19,860 nucleotides of DNA from CAZNRY01 sp964575675 (GCA_964575675.1 CAZNRY010000065.1:1-19860); one strand, 5' to 3'; shown: positions 1 through 10,783, numbered from the stretch's first letter. The notes: generated by a model from the letters alone, not told the origin. A program made the numbers and translations.

Positions 1-455
1 GAGGTATTCCCCCGTGCAGCCTGCAAACGTTCCGTGCAATACGCAGCGGCGGGCTCGGCGATCTCGAAGGAGACGCAAGGCTCCAGGAGGGCCGCAGTCT
101 TCAGGCCGATCCCCTTCACGCGACGCAGGTCCCGAACCGTTCGGAAAGGTCCGGCGCTCGCGCGCGCCTCAAGGATCCGTCCGGCAAGGCTGGGCCCAAC
201 CCGAGGCAGGCGCATGAGATCTTCCAGACCGGCCTCGTTGATCCGGATCAGGCCCTCCTCCACAAGACCCGGCGGCGGTGTGCCGGCCGAATCGATGGCG
301 GCAGACTCGCCTTGCGCCGCCAGAACGACCAGAAGCGAGTCACCGCCCCCGGGGGGCGGAAGCGGCTCCCGCACGGCTACGCGAACGAGAAGCCCGAGGG
401 CCAAGAGTCCGCCCAGGGCGATCAACGCCCGCCTTTCGTCCGGGGTGAAGATCAA
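1..455 (-). CDS. ComEA-type helix-hairpin-helix protein, membrane-anchored (3' end beyond window)
   Basis: Read from the reverse strand; the frame stays open to base 1, so the C-terminus is missing (151 residues visible). A short N-terminal cytoplasmic stretch is followed by one hydrophobic segment at about residues 10-27 (ALIALGGLLALGLLVRVAV), a Pro/Gly linker, and then tandem helix-hairpin-helix motifs: INEAGLEDLMRLPRVGPSLA at 73-91 and VKGIGLKTAALL at 113-124. The 'IN.A...L..LPR.G...A..I...R...GPF' layout is that of ComEA, the membrane DNA receptor in competence. The start is a TTG at 455, chosen because AGGAG lies 8 nt upstream and no ATG or GTG is available in frame. It follows the barrel gene after 31 nt and probably shares its transcript. 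A role in DNA uptake is inferred from the family. HhH proteins with other roles, or with an extra C-terminal domain, cannot be excluded because the end is not visible. Confidence 0.82.
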   Translation of the reverse strand, partial: MIFTPDERRALIALGGLLALGLLVRVAVREPLPPPGGGDSLLVVLAAQGESAAIDSAGTPPPGLVEEGLIRINEAGLEDLMRLPRVGPSLAGRILEARASAGPFRTVRDLRRVKGIGLKTAALLEPCVSFEIAEPAAAYCTERLQAARGNT

Positions 456-486
456 GATCGAGTCTCCTGCCGGGAAACACGAATGA

Positions 487-2436
487 TCAGTCCAGGAAGG
501 CCCAGCGGATTCCGGCCCGCATGTGGCGTCGCGGAAGCGGGTAGAAGCCGCCGTCGTAGGACATCGAGGTGGATATCGCGTCGGTCAGGTTCGCCATCAC
601 GATGAAGAGAGCAGCCGAACCGATCTCCGCCCGAACGGTCCCGTCGATCGTTCCCTGCGCAGGGAGCGTCCCGTACGGCGTCGCGATTTGGCCCCGTCCC
701 ACAGCCTGCATGGAGAGGTCGAGCCCAAGATCGCCCGTGAAGAGATCCCCACGCCATCCAATCTCTCCCTTTCCCCGAAGGGCGGGAAGGCCCAGGTCGC
801 TTCGCACTCCCCCGTCGGCGGCGACGCCCCACGACGTCCCCTCGAACCGGAAGCCGAACGGCAGGCGCGCCACCCACCGGGCCCACACGGAAGCGTACCG
901 TCGATCCCCGCGCTGGGCTGCGGATGGCAGACCCGACTGCCCTCCGGCGCCGAGGTCGACGAGATCGCTCTCGGCGATGGAGAGGCTTCGCGTCATCCAC
1001 AGCAGATCGGACCCTGCCTGGAGACTCGATCCCCGATCGCGCCGCGGCCCGCCAAGAGTGATTCCGCTTTGCCACAATCCCTCGGGCTCTTCGCCCCTCT
1101 CTTCCTCGGCGAGTCCGATTCCCTCGCGCACCCAGGCCTCACCGTCGCTCGGCATCCGGGGAAGCGTTCGATTCCTGACGGCCCGGCTCGCGTGGAGCGA
1201 GATTCGCGGCCACCCCTGGCGGTTCACGTCGTATTCGCCCGAAAACACCGGCGAGGCGGAGAGCGGGGCGATCCTCGTGACCCCTGCAGAGAAGCGCACA
1301 TCCCCACCGGGAAGCGGCCGGGTCCACCCGACGGCGGAGCCGGCCGAGAGATCCTCGAGCAACCGCTGTGCCTGATCTGGCATTCGCACGAACGTCCGCG
1401 CGAACTCAATCTCGGTTGCGAGACTTCCGCGCCCGCGGCCGACCGAACGATCGAGGACGGCGCGGATGCCGATTGCCCGACTGCGCCTCTCGGTGAGCCC
1501 GCGCGCCGTCCACCATCCGCCCCTTGTCCAGATCCAGCTCGCCGCCGTCTCGATCGATGTCCCGACGCTGTCCGGCCTCACCCACCGCGCGGTCCATGCG
1601 GTCCGGTCCCAAAGGCCCTTCTTCGTCGAGAGAAGCCGAAAGCGGTTGGAAGCCTGGTCGGCGCCCCACTCCAGATACCCGTCCGCGCATCGCTGGCCCA
1701 AGCGCAGGCCGATCGTCTGGCCGAACTGCTCCCACCATGGGTCGTGGCCCAGGGATTTCGAGTCACCATAGAAACCATGAAACAGCAACGGGCCGAGCGA
1801 CCGCCGAAGGGCGAGCTCTTCGGTGAACGTCCCGTAGGATGCCTGCGTCACCCGGACCACGCTGAGTGCGCGATCGTCCGGAACTGAGGCCAGGCGAACG
1901 TCGATCTGCGGGCCCCCGGTCGAGGAGAGGGGACCGTTGATCGGCGAATAGGGACGGAGGATCACTTCCCCCATCGCCAGGGTCGGAACCGGGGAGAGAC
2001 TCGTCTCCGGCCAACGGACTGGGCCCACAGGAAACCCATCCACACGGAACTCCGGGATGTCCCTGCCGGGAATGCTGGAGAAGAGCGGATCGGGGAGATG
2101 GGGACTTCCGGAATCGAGGGAGCCAAGACCAAGCCCCCGCTGCATTCCCTCGCGCGACGCGAGGGTCATCCCACCGGCCACCGCCCGCCCATTCAATCCC
2201 GCCAGCGGCTCCGGGAGACCACCGTGCGACCACGTTGCGGGGGCCCGAAGCGGGGGCCGTTTGCGCTCCACGCTGTCAGGGGGCGCCCCGACCGGCGTGC
2301 GTCCCGCGCGCAAGGAATCGCTTGCCGAAGGCGCGACGGGGATCTTCCCGGCTCGGGAGTCACAGGGCAGCAGGAGAAGGGTGAAGAGCGCAAGCGCCGT
2401 GCGAGCGAGCGCGCACAGACTTCGATGCTTCCGGAT
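487..2436 (-). CDS. TonB-dependent-receptor-like outer-membrane beta-barrel protein
   Basis: About 650 residues. The N-terminus looks like a signal peptide: RKHR, then a hydrophobic run (ALARTALALFTLLLLPC), then DSRAG. A plug-like segment follows (DIPEFRVDGFPVGPV, then MGEVILRPYSPINGP), as in TonB-dependent receptors. The rest is alternating beta-strand sequence rich in Trp, Arg and Gly. It ends with NLTDAIS and PRRHMRAGIRWAFLD, the typical closing strands of TonB-type barrels. No TonB box is evident. The protein should sit in the outer membrane; its substrate is unknown. The start is unresolved: no ATG, GTG or TTG lies in frame near the signal peptide. The nearest are a TTG at 2607, deep inside the TPR gene, and a TTG at 2313, beyond the signal peptide. 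I give an ATC at 2436 only as a placeholder at the signal-peptide start. An ATG at 2459 lies in a neighbouring frame. It is just downstream of the TPR gene (stop at 2487-2489). Confidence 0.75.
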   Translation of the reverse strand: MRKHRSLCALARTALALFTLLLLPCDSRAGKIPVAPSASDSLRAGRTPVGAPPDSVERKRPPLRAPATWSHGGLPEPLAGLNGRAVAGGMTLASREGMQRGLGLGSLDSGSPHLPDPLFSSIPGRDIPEFRVDGFPVGPVRWPETSLSPVPTLAMGEVILRPYSPINGPLSSTGGPQIDVRLASVPDDRALSVVRVTQASYGTFTEELALRRSLGPLLFHGFYGDSKSLGHDPWWEQFGQTIGLRLGQRCADGYLEWGADQASNRFRLLSTKKGLWDRTAWTARWVRPDSVGTSIETAASWIWTRGGWWTARGLTERRSRAIGIRAVLDRSVGRGRGSLATEIEFARTFVRMPDQAQRLLEDLSAGSAVGWTRPLPGGDVRFSAGVTRIAPLSASPVFSGEYDVNRQGWPRISLHASRAVRNRTLPRMPSDGEAWVREGIGLAEEERGEEPEGLWQSGITLGGPRRDRGSSLQAGSDLLWMTRSLSIAESDLVDLGAGGQSGLPSAAQRGDRRYASVWARWVARLPFGFRFEGTSWGVAADGGVRSDLGLPALRGKGEIGWRGDLFTGDLGLDLSMQAVGRGQIATPYGTLPAQGTIDGTVRAEIGSAALFIVMANLTDAISTSMSYDGGFYPLPRRHMRAGIRWAFLD

Positions 2437-2486
2437 GCCGCGCCCGATCGCCCTAGCATTCTCGGTCCGTCCGACCGGGGACCGCC

Positions 2487-4271
2487 CTACTCGCCGAGGC
2501 GCTCGAGATGCGTCCTCGCCTCGGACAGGACCTCCCCCGATGATTGGGAAAGCTCGAGGAAGAGCTCCCGCGCTTCGTCCAGTTCCCCTGCCCGTTCGAG
2601 CGCACAAGCGAGCTGGTAGCGGATCTCGGTTTTCCTCTCGGGCGGAACCCCGCCCACTTCCAAGGCCATGCGGTACTCGTGGATGGCCTCCCGGAACCGC
2701 TCGAGCCTCTGCAGCGCGTTGCCGCGCATCTCGCGCGCCTTGAGGTTCATCTCCTCGGGGAGGGAAGGGATCGAGAGGACGAGATCGAACTCCTCGATCG
2801 ACTCCTCGTAGAGCCCCATCTCCAGGTGGCTCACCCCGAGGTCGTAGTGGCCGGCATAGTCCTCCGGACGGAACTGCGCACGGATCCCGTCGCGGAACTC
2901 GTCGAGTAAGGCTGCAAGGTCGATCCATTCCTGCGACTCGACGCCTCCATGCTCGCGGACCGAGACGATAGCGCCCTGCGTTTCGATCGTCCGGCGGATC
3001 GGGAACCCGTCGTCCGTCGGGATTTTCTCCGCGCCCGGAACCTTCATCTCCCGGAATCGCGCTAGCCTGCGGCGGGCCGTTCCGTTCTCGGGATCGAGAC
3101 TCGAAACCTCGCGGAAACAGGCGAGCGCCCCTTCCAGATCCTCTTGGGTAATCAACAGATCGCCCAGGACGGTCAGGTGGCGGACTGTCGCGAGTGTATC
3201 CCCAAGACGCCTCGAGACGACAACGAGTTTCTCGGTCGCCCACACGTCGTTGGGCACCTCGTCGCGGAGCTCTTGCACGAGTGCGAGCGCCTTGTCCCAG
3301 TCTTCGCCTGCGATCGAATCCTCGATCGCGCTCCTCCGCGGATCGTCCGGACCATCCGCCGGGGCGTCCTCGCTCTCCCACGAAGGCCGAGCGAGGGATT
3401 CAGGAGCGCGACCAGCCTCCGAACTGGCATCGAGGGCAATCGTGCGTCCCATGACATGCGGCATCTGCTCGGACGAAAGCCCTCCGGCCCCGGCCGCGCC
3501 CACCTCCGACCCGCATGCGGCGTCAGCGTCCGGATCGACGATCTCCTCCAGAACCTCCGCGCGCCCGAGCGGCTCGATCGCCCGACCGGACGGGAACACG
3601 GCTTCCTGGGCCCATCCCACCGCGCCGTCCGGAATCGAGTGGGCAATCCCAGCCGGATCGGGGGTTTCGTCCTTCGTCTGTTCCTGAAGAGAGGCCCCTC
3701 TCTCTCGAAGCGTCTGGGCGATCTCGTGGGCCCCAACGGCCGCGGCCTGGCCTGCGACCTCCTCGAGCATGTGGGCCGCGCGGTCCGTTTTACCGGCCCG
3801 AACGTAGAGATCCGAGAGGCGCAGCGCCAGCTCGACCTTCGGCCCGCACAGCCCGGCGATTCGTTCAAGGGTCTCGAGAAACTCCTCGCCCGTTGCTTCC
3901 CCGCCTGCGTGGTCGAGGAATGTCAGGAAGTGAGTCACGGCATCCCCGATCAATCCCTCCTTCGCGTAGAGATCGCCAAGGCGCCAGTGGGTGCGCGCCC
4001 GGTGGGGATCGCTTCTAAGGATCTTCTTGCCGATCGCGATCGCGTTGCGATAGAGACCCACGCCCTCGTAGGCAGAGATCGCTTCCTCGTAGGAGGAGAC
4101 GGCCTCCTCGAGACGACGGCTACGCACGAGCAGATCGCCGTGGAAGACGAAATCGTAAGGATCGGCCTCGCCCGCGATCAGGATCCGGTCCATCTCCTGG
4201 ATGGCCTTGCCGAGGTGTCCTTCTCTCGCAAGTTGCTGGGCCTTTCGTCTCGCGGTGACACTTTTGTCCAA
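2487..4271 (-). CDS. TPR-repeat protein
   Basis: 594 residues with no signal peptide or membrane segment, so probably cytoplasmic. The N-terminal third carries TPR helices (for example ARTHWRLGDLYAKEGLIGDA and LALRLSDLYVRAGKTDRA). A roughly 110-residue acidic, low-complexity linker follows at about 200-310, then a second TPR array to the C-terminus. That array includes YAGHYDLGVSHLEMGLYEES, a motif common in long TPR proteins of delta-proteobacteria and FCB bacteria ('hYDLGiaykEMGLydEAI'). The start is a TTG at 4271; GGAGGGGAAG lies roughly 10 nt upstream and the TPR pattern begins at once. It is the first gene of the left block and precedes the barrel gene. TPR arrays bind partner proteins, so a scaffold role is likely. 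Which complex it serves cannot be told from sequence. Confidence 0.88.
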   Translation of the reverse strand: MDKSVTARRKAQQLAREGHLGKAIQEMDRILIAGEADPYDFVFHGDLLVRSRRLEEAVSSYEEAISAYEGVGLYRNAIAIGKKILRSDPHRARTHWRLGDLYAKEGLIGDAVTHFLTFLDHAGGEATGEEFLETLERIAGLCGPKVELALRLSDLYVRAGKTDRAAHMLEEVAGQAAAVGAHEIAQTLRERGASLQEQTKDETPDPAGIAHSIPDGAVGWAQEAVFPSGRAIEPLGRAEVLEEIVDPDADAACGSEVGAAGAGGLSSEQMPHVMGRTIALDASSEAGRAPESLARPSWESEDAPADGPDDPRRSAIEDSIAGEDWDKALALVQELRDEVPNDVWATEKLVVVSRRLGDTLATVRHLTVLGDLLITQEDLEGALACFREVSSLDPENGTARRRLARFREMKVPGAEKIPTDDGFPIRRTIETQGAIVSVREHGGVESQEWIDLAALLDEFRDGIRAQFRPEDYAGHYDLGVSHLEMGLYEESIEEFDLVLSIPSLPEEMNLKAREMRGNALQRLERFREAIHEYRMALEVGGVPPERKTEIRYQLACALERAGELDEARELFLELSQSSGEVLSEARTHLERLGE

Positions 4272-4331
4272 AGGTGCTTCCCCTCCGGGGTCGTGGAAAT
4301 GCCCCGCCGGCGCGACCCGGCGGCCCCCGAT

Positions 4332-4363
4332 TCCTTATCGTCCGCCGGGAGAGGGTTCTCCAA
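4332..4363 (-). promoter_or_regulatory. Weak sigma70-like promoter candidate for the TPR/barrel/ComEA block
   Basis: On the reverse strand TTGGAG (4363-4358) is followed after 18 nt by GATAAG (4339-4334), leaving a leader of about 55-60 nt before the TTG start at 4271. The match is partial (3/6 and 4/6). It matters because this 119-nt stretch (4272-4390) is the only sizeable gap on this strand between hutI and the left block. Nothing else is evident in the gap except a short hairpin at 4371-4387. Confidence 0.22.
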
Positions 4364-4390
4364 CCTTTTTCGGAGCACGCTGTTCCGCGA

Positions 4391-5674
4391 TTAGGACGGG
4401 GCGGGGAGGGACTCCCGCGGGGCCACCCAACGACCGGATTTCATAACACGGGTTGGCAGAAGCCCCCCAAGTTGATAGGCGATGCCTGCGGGGGTCATGG
4501 TCGGAAGAACTTGCAGGTCGGCCCGCATGCCCCGGGCGATCCTCCCCACCTCGTCGGCGAGGCCCAAGGATGCGGCCGCGTTCACGGTGACGGCATTCAG
4601 GGCCTCACCCAGCGTCATCTTCATCTCGAGAAGAGCGAGGGTGAGAACCAGCGGCAGGCTCGCCGTCATGGAGCTCCCCGGATTGCAGTCGGTCGCAAGC
4701 GCGATCGGGATCCCAAGCTCCGCGATCCGGCGCGCAGGAGCATAACGCCGATTCCCCATCGAGAAGGAGGTCGCGGGAAGGAGGATCGCGACCGTGCCGG
4801 CGCGCGCAAGCGCGCGGAGGCCCTCCTCGCTAGCCTCCATCAGGTGATCGGCGGAGAGCGCGTGGAGTTCGGCCGCAAGCTCGGAGGCTCCGCTCGGAGC
4901 GAACTCATCCGCGTGAAGACGGGGCCTGAGGCCATGCGCCAGCCCGGCGCCGAGAATCGTCCGCGCCTCCTCCGGCGTGAAGACCCCCTTCTCGCAGAAC
5001 ACGTCGCAGAAGCGAACGCGGGTTCGCGCCGCGGCGAGCGGGATCATCTCCTCGCAGATGAGACGGACGTACGAGGCCCGGTCGTCCCGGTATTCGGGCG
5101 GGAAGGCATGGGCGCCCATGAACGTCGAGAGGATTCCGATTGCGTGCTCCGCGGCCAGGCGATCGAGCAGGGAAAGGGCGCGGATCTCCTGTTCGGTAGA
5201 CAGGCCGTAGCCGCTCTTCGCCTCGATCGTCGTCGTCCCGAGCGCGAGCATCCGGTCCAAGCGCCTGCGGGTCTGGGCGAGCAGCGCATCGTCGCCGGCC
5301 TCTCGAAATGCCCGCACGCTGGAGAGGATCCCGCCGCCGGCCGCCGCGATCTCCATGTACGGCTTTCCGGCGAGACGCATCTCGAACTCGTTCTCGCGCG
5401 AGCCGGCAAAGAGGACATGGGTGTGCGGATCGACGAAACCGGGTAAGACGGTGCATCCGCTGAGATCGAGGGTCGATTCCGCCGGGGCGTCGAATCGCGC
5501 CTCGATCTCATCGCTCACGCCGGCGGCGACGATCCTCTCCCCACGGACCGCAACCGCACCGTCCTCGATCCGGCCCGTCTCCTGCGCGTCGGCGCCGGTC
5601 CGCGGTATCGCCCCCGCATCCATCGTGATCAGTGAGGATGCGTGGGTGAGAAGGTGGTCGACCCGTTCGCGCAC
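4391..5674 (-). CDS. hutI: Imidazolonepropionase
   Basis: 427 residues, a normal length for the family. The enzyme hydrolyses 4-imidazolone-5-propionate to N-formimino-L-glutamate, the third step of histidine degradation, in the cytoplasm. It belongs to the metal-dependent amidohydrolase superfamily. Metal and catalytic residues are in place: GFVDPHTH (His84, His86), GAHAFPPE (His189), LHADEF (His254, Glu257) and LATDCNPGS (Asp329). EAKSGYGLS at 151-159 is a conserved substrate-site motif. The start is GTG at 5674, directly after the hutU stop TGA (5675-5677) with no spacer; GGGGAG just before the stop can serve as ribosome binding site. An internal ATG at residue 18 would remove the first beta strand, so it is less likely. 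It is the last gene of the central block. Confidence 0.97.
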   Translation of the reverse strand: MRERVDHLLTHASSLITMDAGAIPRTGADAQETGRIEDGAVAVRGERIVAAGVSDEIEARFDAPAESTLDLSGCTVLPGFVDPHTHVLFAGSRENEFEMRLAGKPYMEIAAAGGGILSSVRAFREAGDDALLAQTRRRLDRMLALGTTTIEAKSGYGLSTEQEIRALSLLDRLAAEHAIGILSTFMGAHAFPPEYRDDRASYVRLICEEMIPLAAARTRVRFCDVFCEKGVFTPEEARTILGAGLAHGLRPRLHADEFAPSGASELAAELHALSADHLMEASEEGLRALARAGTVAILLPATSFSMGNRRYAPARRIAELGIPIALATDCNPGSSMTASLPLVLTLALLEMKMTLGEALNAVTVNAAASLGLADEVGRIARGMRADLQVLPTMTPAGIAYQLGGLLPTRVMKSGRWVAPRESLPAPS

Positions 5675-7354
<1,680 letters not shown>

Positions 7355-9454
7355 CGCCTGCCTCCTCCTCCCTGCGGGAGGACCTGATCCCCAAAAACCA
7401 CCCCTCCGCCTCCGCAACAAGGGCATCCCAGGTCGGCACCGAGTGGACCGGGATCGACAGCGCCTGCGTGAACCGCGGGCCGTAACCGCGCCGCAACACG
7501 CGCGGATCCAGGATCGCGAAGATCCCGCGGTCCTCGCGCCGCCGGATCAACCGGCCGAAACCCTGCCGGAACCGGACGATCGCCTCCGGGAGCATGAACG
7601 ACTCGAACGGGTCCTTCCCCTCCTCGCGCAGGCGCTCGCCGTACGCCTCGACAAATGGGTCCGACGGCACCGGGAAGGGAAGGCGAACCATGATCAAGAT
7701 CTCGAGATCCTGCCCTGGAAAATCGACCCCCTCCCAGAAGCTCGCCGCTCCCAGAAGGACTGCCCGCTCGCTCGCCTGGAACGCCTCGGCCAGGGCCTGT
7801 CGGCTCGACTCGCGTCCTTGAGCATAGACGCGGATCCCGCGATCCTCCAAGGGGGCGCGAATCCGTTCCTCGACGCGCCGCAGCGTCTCGTGCGCCGTGA
7901 AGAGGACGAGGATCTTCCGCGGCAGCGCGCTCGCGAGCCGCAGGATGCCGTCCGCGAGGTCGACCTCGTGGCCCGCCTCGCGCGGATCGTGGATCGACTC
8001 GGGAACCAGGACGCGAACCTGATTCTCGAGATCGAAGACGGGCGGAAGGATCAGCTCCTCGCGGCCATCGGGAAGACCGCACTGCGCCGCGAAGAAGGCC
8101 GCGGTCCCGTCCACCGCTAGGGTCGCGGACGTCAGGATCAAAGGACGCCCGTCCACCAGGCGCTCCCCGAGAGCGCCGCCGAGCTCAATGGGACGGCAAC
8201 GGAGCGCGACCCCTTCGATCGCGTCGTTCTCGATCCAATAGACCGTCCCAGACTCCTCCGCCTCGGCCAGGAAGGTGAGCGTAGCCACGGCCTCCCGCGC
8301 TTCCTCCACCGCCCCCAGGATCCCCGGCGCTGCGGTTCGACTCCGATCGTCCGCCTCGAGGGGGCCCGAAAGATCCTTCAGCAACCGATCGAGCTCCGCG
8401 ATCTGCCCGGTCGCGGCGTCCAGAAGCTCGTAGGCGCCCTCCGGGAACGGACCACCCGACCCGGCCCCCAATCGAAAGCGAACCCTGCCTCCCACCGCGG
8501 GGAAGCCACTCTGTGAGGCGAACGCATCGAAGAAGAGGCGGGACCGGTCGAGAAGGAGGCCCAGGTTCTCCTCGATCAGACGAATCCGCGCGAGCCAGCG
8601 CGTGCGCTCGACCTGCGAGGGCCAACCCCGGATCAGGCGCCGGATCAAATCCGTCGCGCCGGGCTCCCCTTGCCCGCCGAGTCGAAGAAGGGCGGCCTTC
8701 CACGTCTGGGCCGAGACCTTTCGGGCAAGCGCATCCGCGGCGATCCGCGGCAGATGGTGCGCTTCATCGATCACGAGCCCGTCCCACTCGGGAAGGCCCG
8801 CCCGGCCGCTCATCAGCTCCAGAACCAGCATGGTGTGGTTGACGAGCACGACGTGGGCCTCGCGCGCCCGCCTCCTGGACAGCTTGAAGTAGCAGCCATC
8901 CTCTGGGGTGCATTCGCTCGTGGAACAGAAGTGCGGATCCGAGGCGATTCGCGACAGGAGTCCCCTGAGCCGGGGATGGATCGCCGGGGCCTCGTCCAGA
9001 TCTCCGGACTCGGTCACCTGCACCCATCCCTCGAGCGTCCGCATGAGGACTTCCCCGTCCGTTGTGCCCTCGAGGTCGGCGCGCGCGATATCCCAGCGGC
9101 GGCGGCAAAGGTAATTAGCGCGGCCCTTCAGGACCGCGATCGTGATCTTTCGATCGGTCAATCTCCGGAGGAGGGGAAGATCGCGGCGCAGAATCTGATC
9201 CTGTAGATTTCGGGTGTGCGTGGAGACGAGAAGGACTTTCCCCTCCCGGCGGGCCCACAAGGCCCCGGGGACAAGATACGCCAGGGACTTGCCCACCCCG
9301 GTTGGCGCCTCAACGACGAGGACGCTCGGACGATCGAGGGCCTCCGCGACCGCCGCGGCCATCTGCGCCTGCTGGGCCCTCCATTCGAAAGGATCGAGGA
9401 CCCGCGAAAGCGTTCCCTTGGGGGCGAAAATGGTCTCAACCGCGCGCAAGGTGC

Positions 9455-9835
9455 TCAAGAGTCCCGCCGTCCATCTTCCCCGGACCGCCGATCATCCCGT
9501 TCGGCCAGTTCGGCGCGAAGCAGGGCGATCTCGCGCGCAAGGGAACGCTGCGCATCGGCAAGGCGCGCGAGGCGCACCGTGAGATGCAGAACGATCGCCA
9601 GCAGGACGACGACGCAGAGGAAGAAGAAGAGCGCCGGCGGATAGTCGATCCCGATCAGGCGGCTGAAGGCGTCCGCCTGCCTTTGGACGAGACCGGCCAG
9701 GAGCGCGAATCCGGTCAGCACGAACCACAGAATCGAGTACTCCAATCCCAGCGTTCGGCGTCGGATCATCCGGAGTACGACAAAGAAGAAGATCAGGCTC
9801 ACCCCGATCACTAAGAGCCGGGCGGTCAGGGGCAC
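9455..9835 (-). CDS. DUF2304 family membrane protein
   Basis: 126 residues. Three hydrophobic segments at roughly 4-22, 33-50 and 67-88 (for example LLVIGVSLIFFFVVLRMI and PALFFFLCVVVLLAIVLHL) are followed by a charged, coiled-coil-like tail (QRSLAREIALLRAELAERDD). The 'RR..L..EYS.LWF' motif between the first two segments is typical of DUF2304. The start is GTG at 9835, with an excellent ribosome binding site (GGAGGAGGTCCC directly before it). It overlaps the end of the GT2 gene by 10 nt. DUF2304 proteins are commonly found next to DPM1-like glycosyltransferases and are thought to help anchor or partner them at the membrane; that partnership is inferred here from the overlap. The function is not biochemically defined. 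Confidence 0.88.
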   Translation of the reverse strand: MPLTARLLVIGVSLIFFFVVLRMIRRRTLGLEYSILWFVLTGFALLAGLVQRQADAFSRLIGIDYPPALFFFLCVVVLLAIVLHLTVRLARLADAQRSLAREIALLRAELAERDDRRSGEDGRRDS

Positions 9836-10578
9836 GGGACCTCCTCCGGAGGACGCTTCGGCGCGCCGGTGAGAACCAGGAGGATCGAGAGGATCATCTT
9901 CACGACGTAGTAGACCGGCTTGAGCCCGCTGTGGATCGACGCTCCACCCGGCTTCTCGTACATCGTGACCGGAACTTCCGTCACGCGGTAGCCGGCGCGC
10001 CCGACCAGGATCAGGATGTCCGCGTCTGGGTAGTCCGGCGGGAAGTGGTCGCCGCTCGCGTGAAAGCGCACAAGCCGTCCGCTCAGGGCTTGGAAGCCGC
10101 TCGTCGGATCGGTGATCTCGCGCCCCAGCGCACGGCTTGCGATCCACCCGAAGAGCCGCATCCCGATGGCCCGCAACCTCTGCGGGCGGTAGGTGCGCAC
10201 GCCCGCTCCGAATCGTGAACCCAGGACCAGATCGTAGCCGCCGTCGAGTCCGGCGAGCAGATCAGGGATGCTCGCGGCGTCGTGCTGCCCGTCTCCATCC
10301 ATCTGGACGACGCGCCCGTAGCCGTGGATGTCGGCGTATTGATAGCCGGTCAAGAGCGCCGAACCGTATCCGAGGTTCACCGGATGCCGCACGACCCGGG
10401 CCCCCACCGCGCGCGCGGCGCGGCTTGTTGCATCCCGGCTGCAGTCGTCGACGACGAGCACGTCGCACTCCGGTACGGCCGTCCGCACGCCGTCGATCAC
10501 CGCGCCGATCTTCGTTTCCTCGTTGTAGGCGGGGATCAAGACAAGCAGGCGTCCATTCGATTTTGAGGATGGTGTCAT
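9826..10578 (-). CDS. GT2 glycosyltransferase, DPM1/polyprenyl-phosphate sugar transferase-like
   Basis: 250 residues. GT-A fold family 2 enzyme that would move a sugar from a nucleotide sugar, most likely onto polyprenyl phosphate at the inner face of the cytoplasmic membrane. Visible elements are LVLIPAYNEE (12-21), the nucleotide-binding VVDDCSRD (42-49), NLGYGSAL, the metal-binding DxD region QMDGDGQHD (92-100) and DPTSGFQALS (157-166). Near the C-terminus, VKMILSILLVLTG is one hydrophobic segment, so membrane association is likely with help from the overlapping DUF2304 gene. The start is ATG at 10578. There is no ribosome binding site upstream, and a promoter candidate ends only nine bases away, which suggests a leaderless message. 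It is the first gene of the central block. The sugar and acceptor cannot be read from sequence. Confidence 0.93.
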   Translation of the reverse strand: MTPSSKSNGRLLVLIPAYNEETKIGAVIDGVRTAVPECDVLVVDDCSRDATSRAARAVGARVVRHPVNLGYGSALLTGYQYADIHGYGRVVQMDGDGQHDAASIPDLLAGLDGGYDLVLGSRFGAGVRTYRPQRLRAIGMRLFGWIASRALGREITDPTSGFQALSGRLVRFHASGDHFPPDYPDADILILVGRAGYRVTEVPVTMYEKPGGASIHSGLKPVYYVVKMILSILLVLTGAPKRPPEEVPCP

Positions 10579-10587
10579 CGCCGGTTG

Positions 10588-10616
10588 AGCCTATCGCACC
10601 CGCCCGGCAGCCTCAA
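10588..10616 (-). promoter_or_regulatory. Sigma70-like promoter candidate for the GT2-DUF2304-dinG-hutUI block
   Basis: On the reverse strand TTGAGG (10616-10611), a 17-nt spacer and TAGGCT (10593-10588). This matches 4/6 of the -35 consensus and the TA...T frame of the -10 box at ideal spacing. Transcription would begin around 10581, about three bases before the GT2 ATG at 10578, giving an essentially leaderless mRNA. That fits the lack of any Shine-Dalgarno sequence there. Read by eye in GC-rich DNA, so tentative. Confidence 0.35.
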
Positions 10617-10754
10617 GTCCTCCCCCGTGTCTCCGATTCCCCGGCCCGCGGGACGGCCCGCCGTCGCGCAGTCGCGCCCTCCGTCCGGAAACTCTTCATC
10701 GCCGCTCACCGCAAGCCCGTGCACTCTCCGGATGACCGCCGCCACGACCCCTCC

Positions 10755-10783
10755 TTGCGGTGGTGTTCGGCACCTCGTACCCT
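10755..10783 (+). promoter_or_regulatory. Sigma70-like promoter candidate for ligA
   Basis: TTGCGG (10755-10760), a 17-nt spacer and TACCCT (10778-10783), lying just upstream of the ligA ribosome binding site (AGGGAGGAAG, ending at 10800). The match is 3/6 in each box, with good spacing. Initiation near 10790 would leave a leader of about 11 nt that just contains the ribosome binding site. The rest of the divergent region 10579-10800 shows no other clear element. Confidence 0.3.

Noticed and set aside
2487..3381. Apparent 298-codon N-terminal extension of the barrel protein
   Set aside because: This part is the TPR gene read in another frame; it precedes the signal peptide and is low-complexity Arg/Gly/Pro.
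4371..4387. Short hairpin after hutI (CGGAGCA / TGTTCCG) as a terminator
   Set aside because: The stem has an A-C mismatch when read in the hutI direction and is followed by A-rich rather than U-rich sequence.
3144..5446. Open frames on the + strand opposite the TPR gene and hutI
   Set aside because: Both lie antisense to well-supported genes and have no recognisable content.
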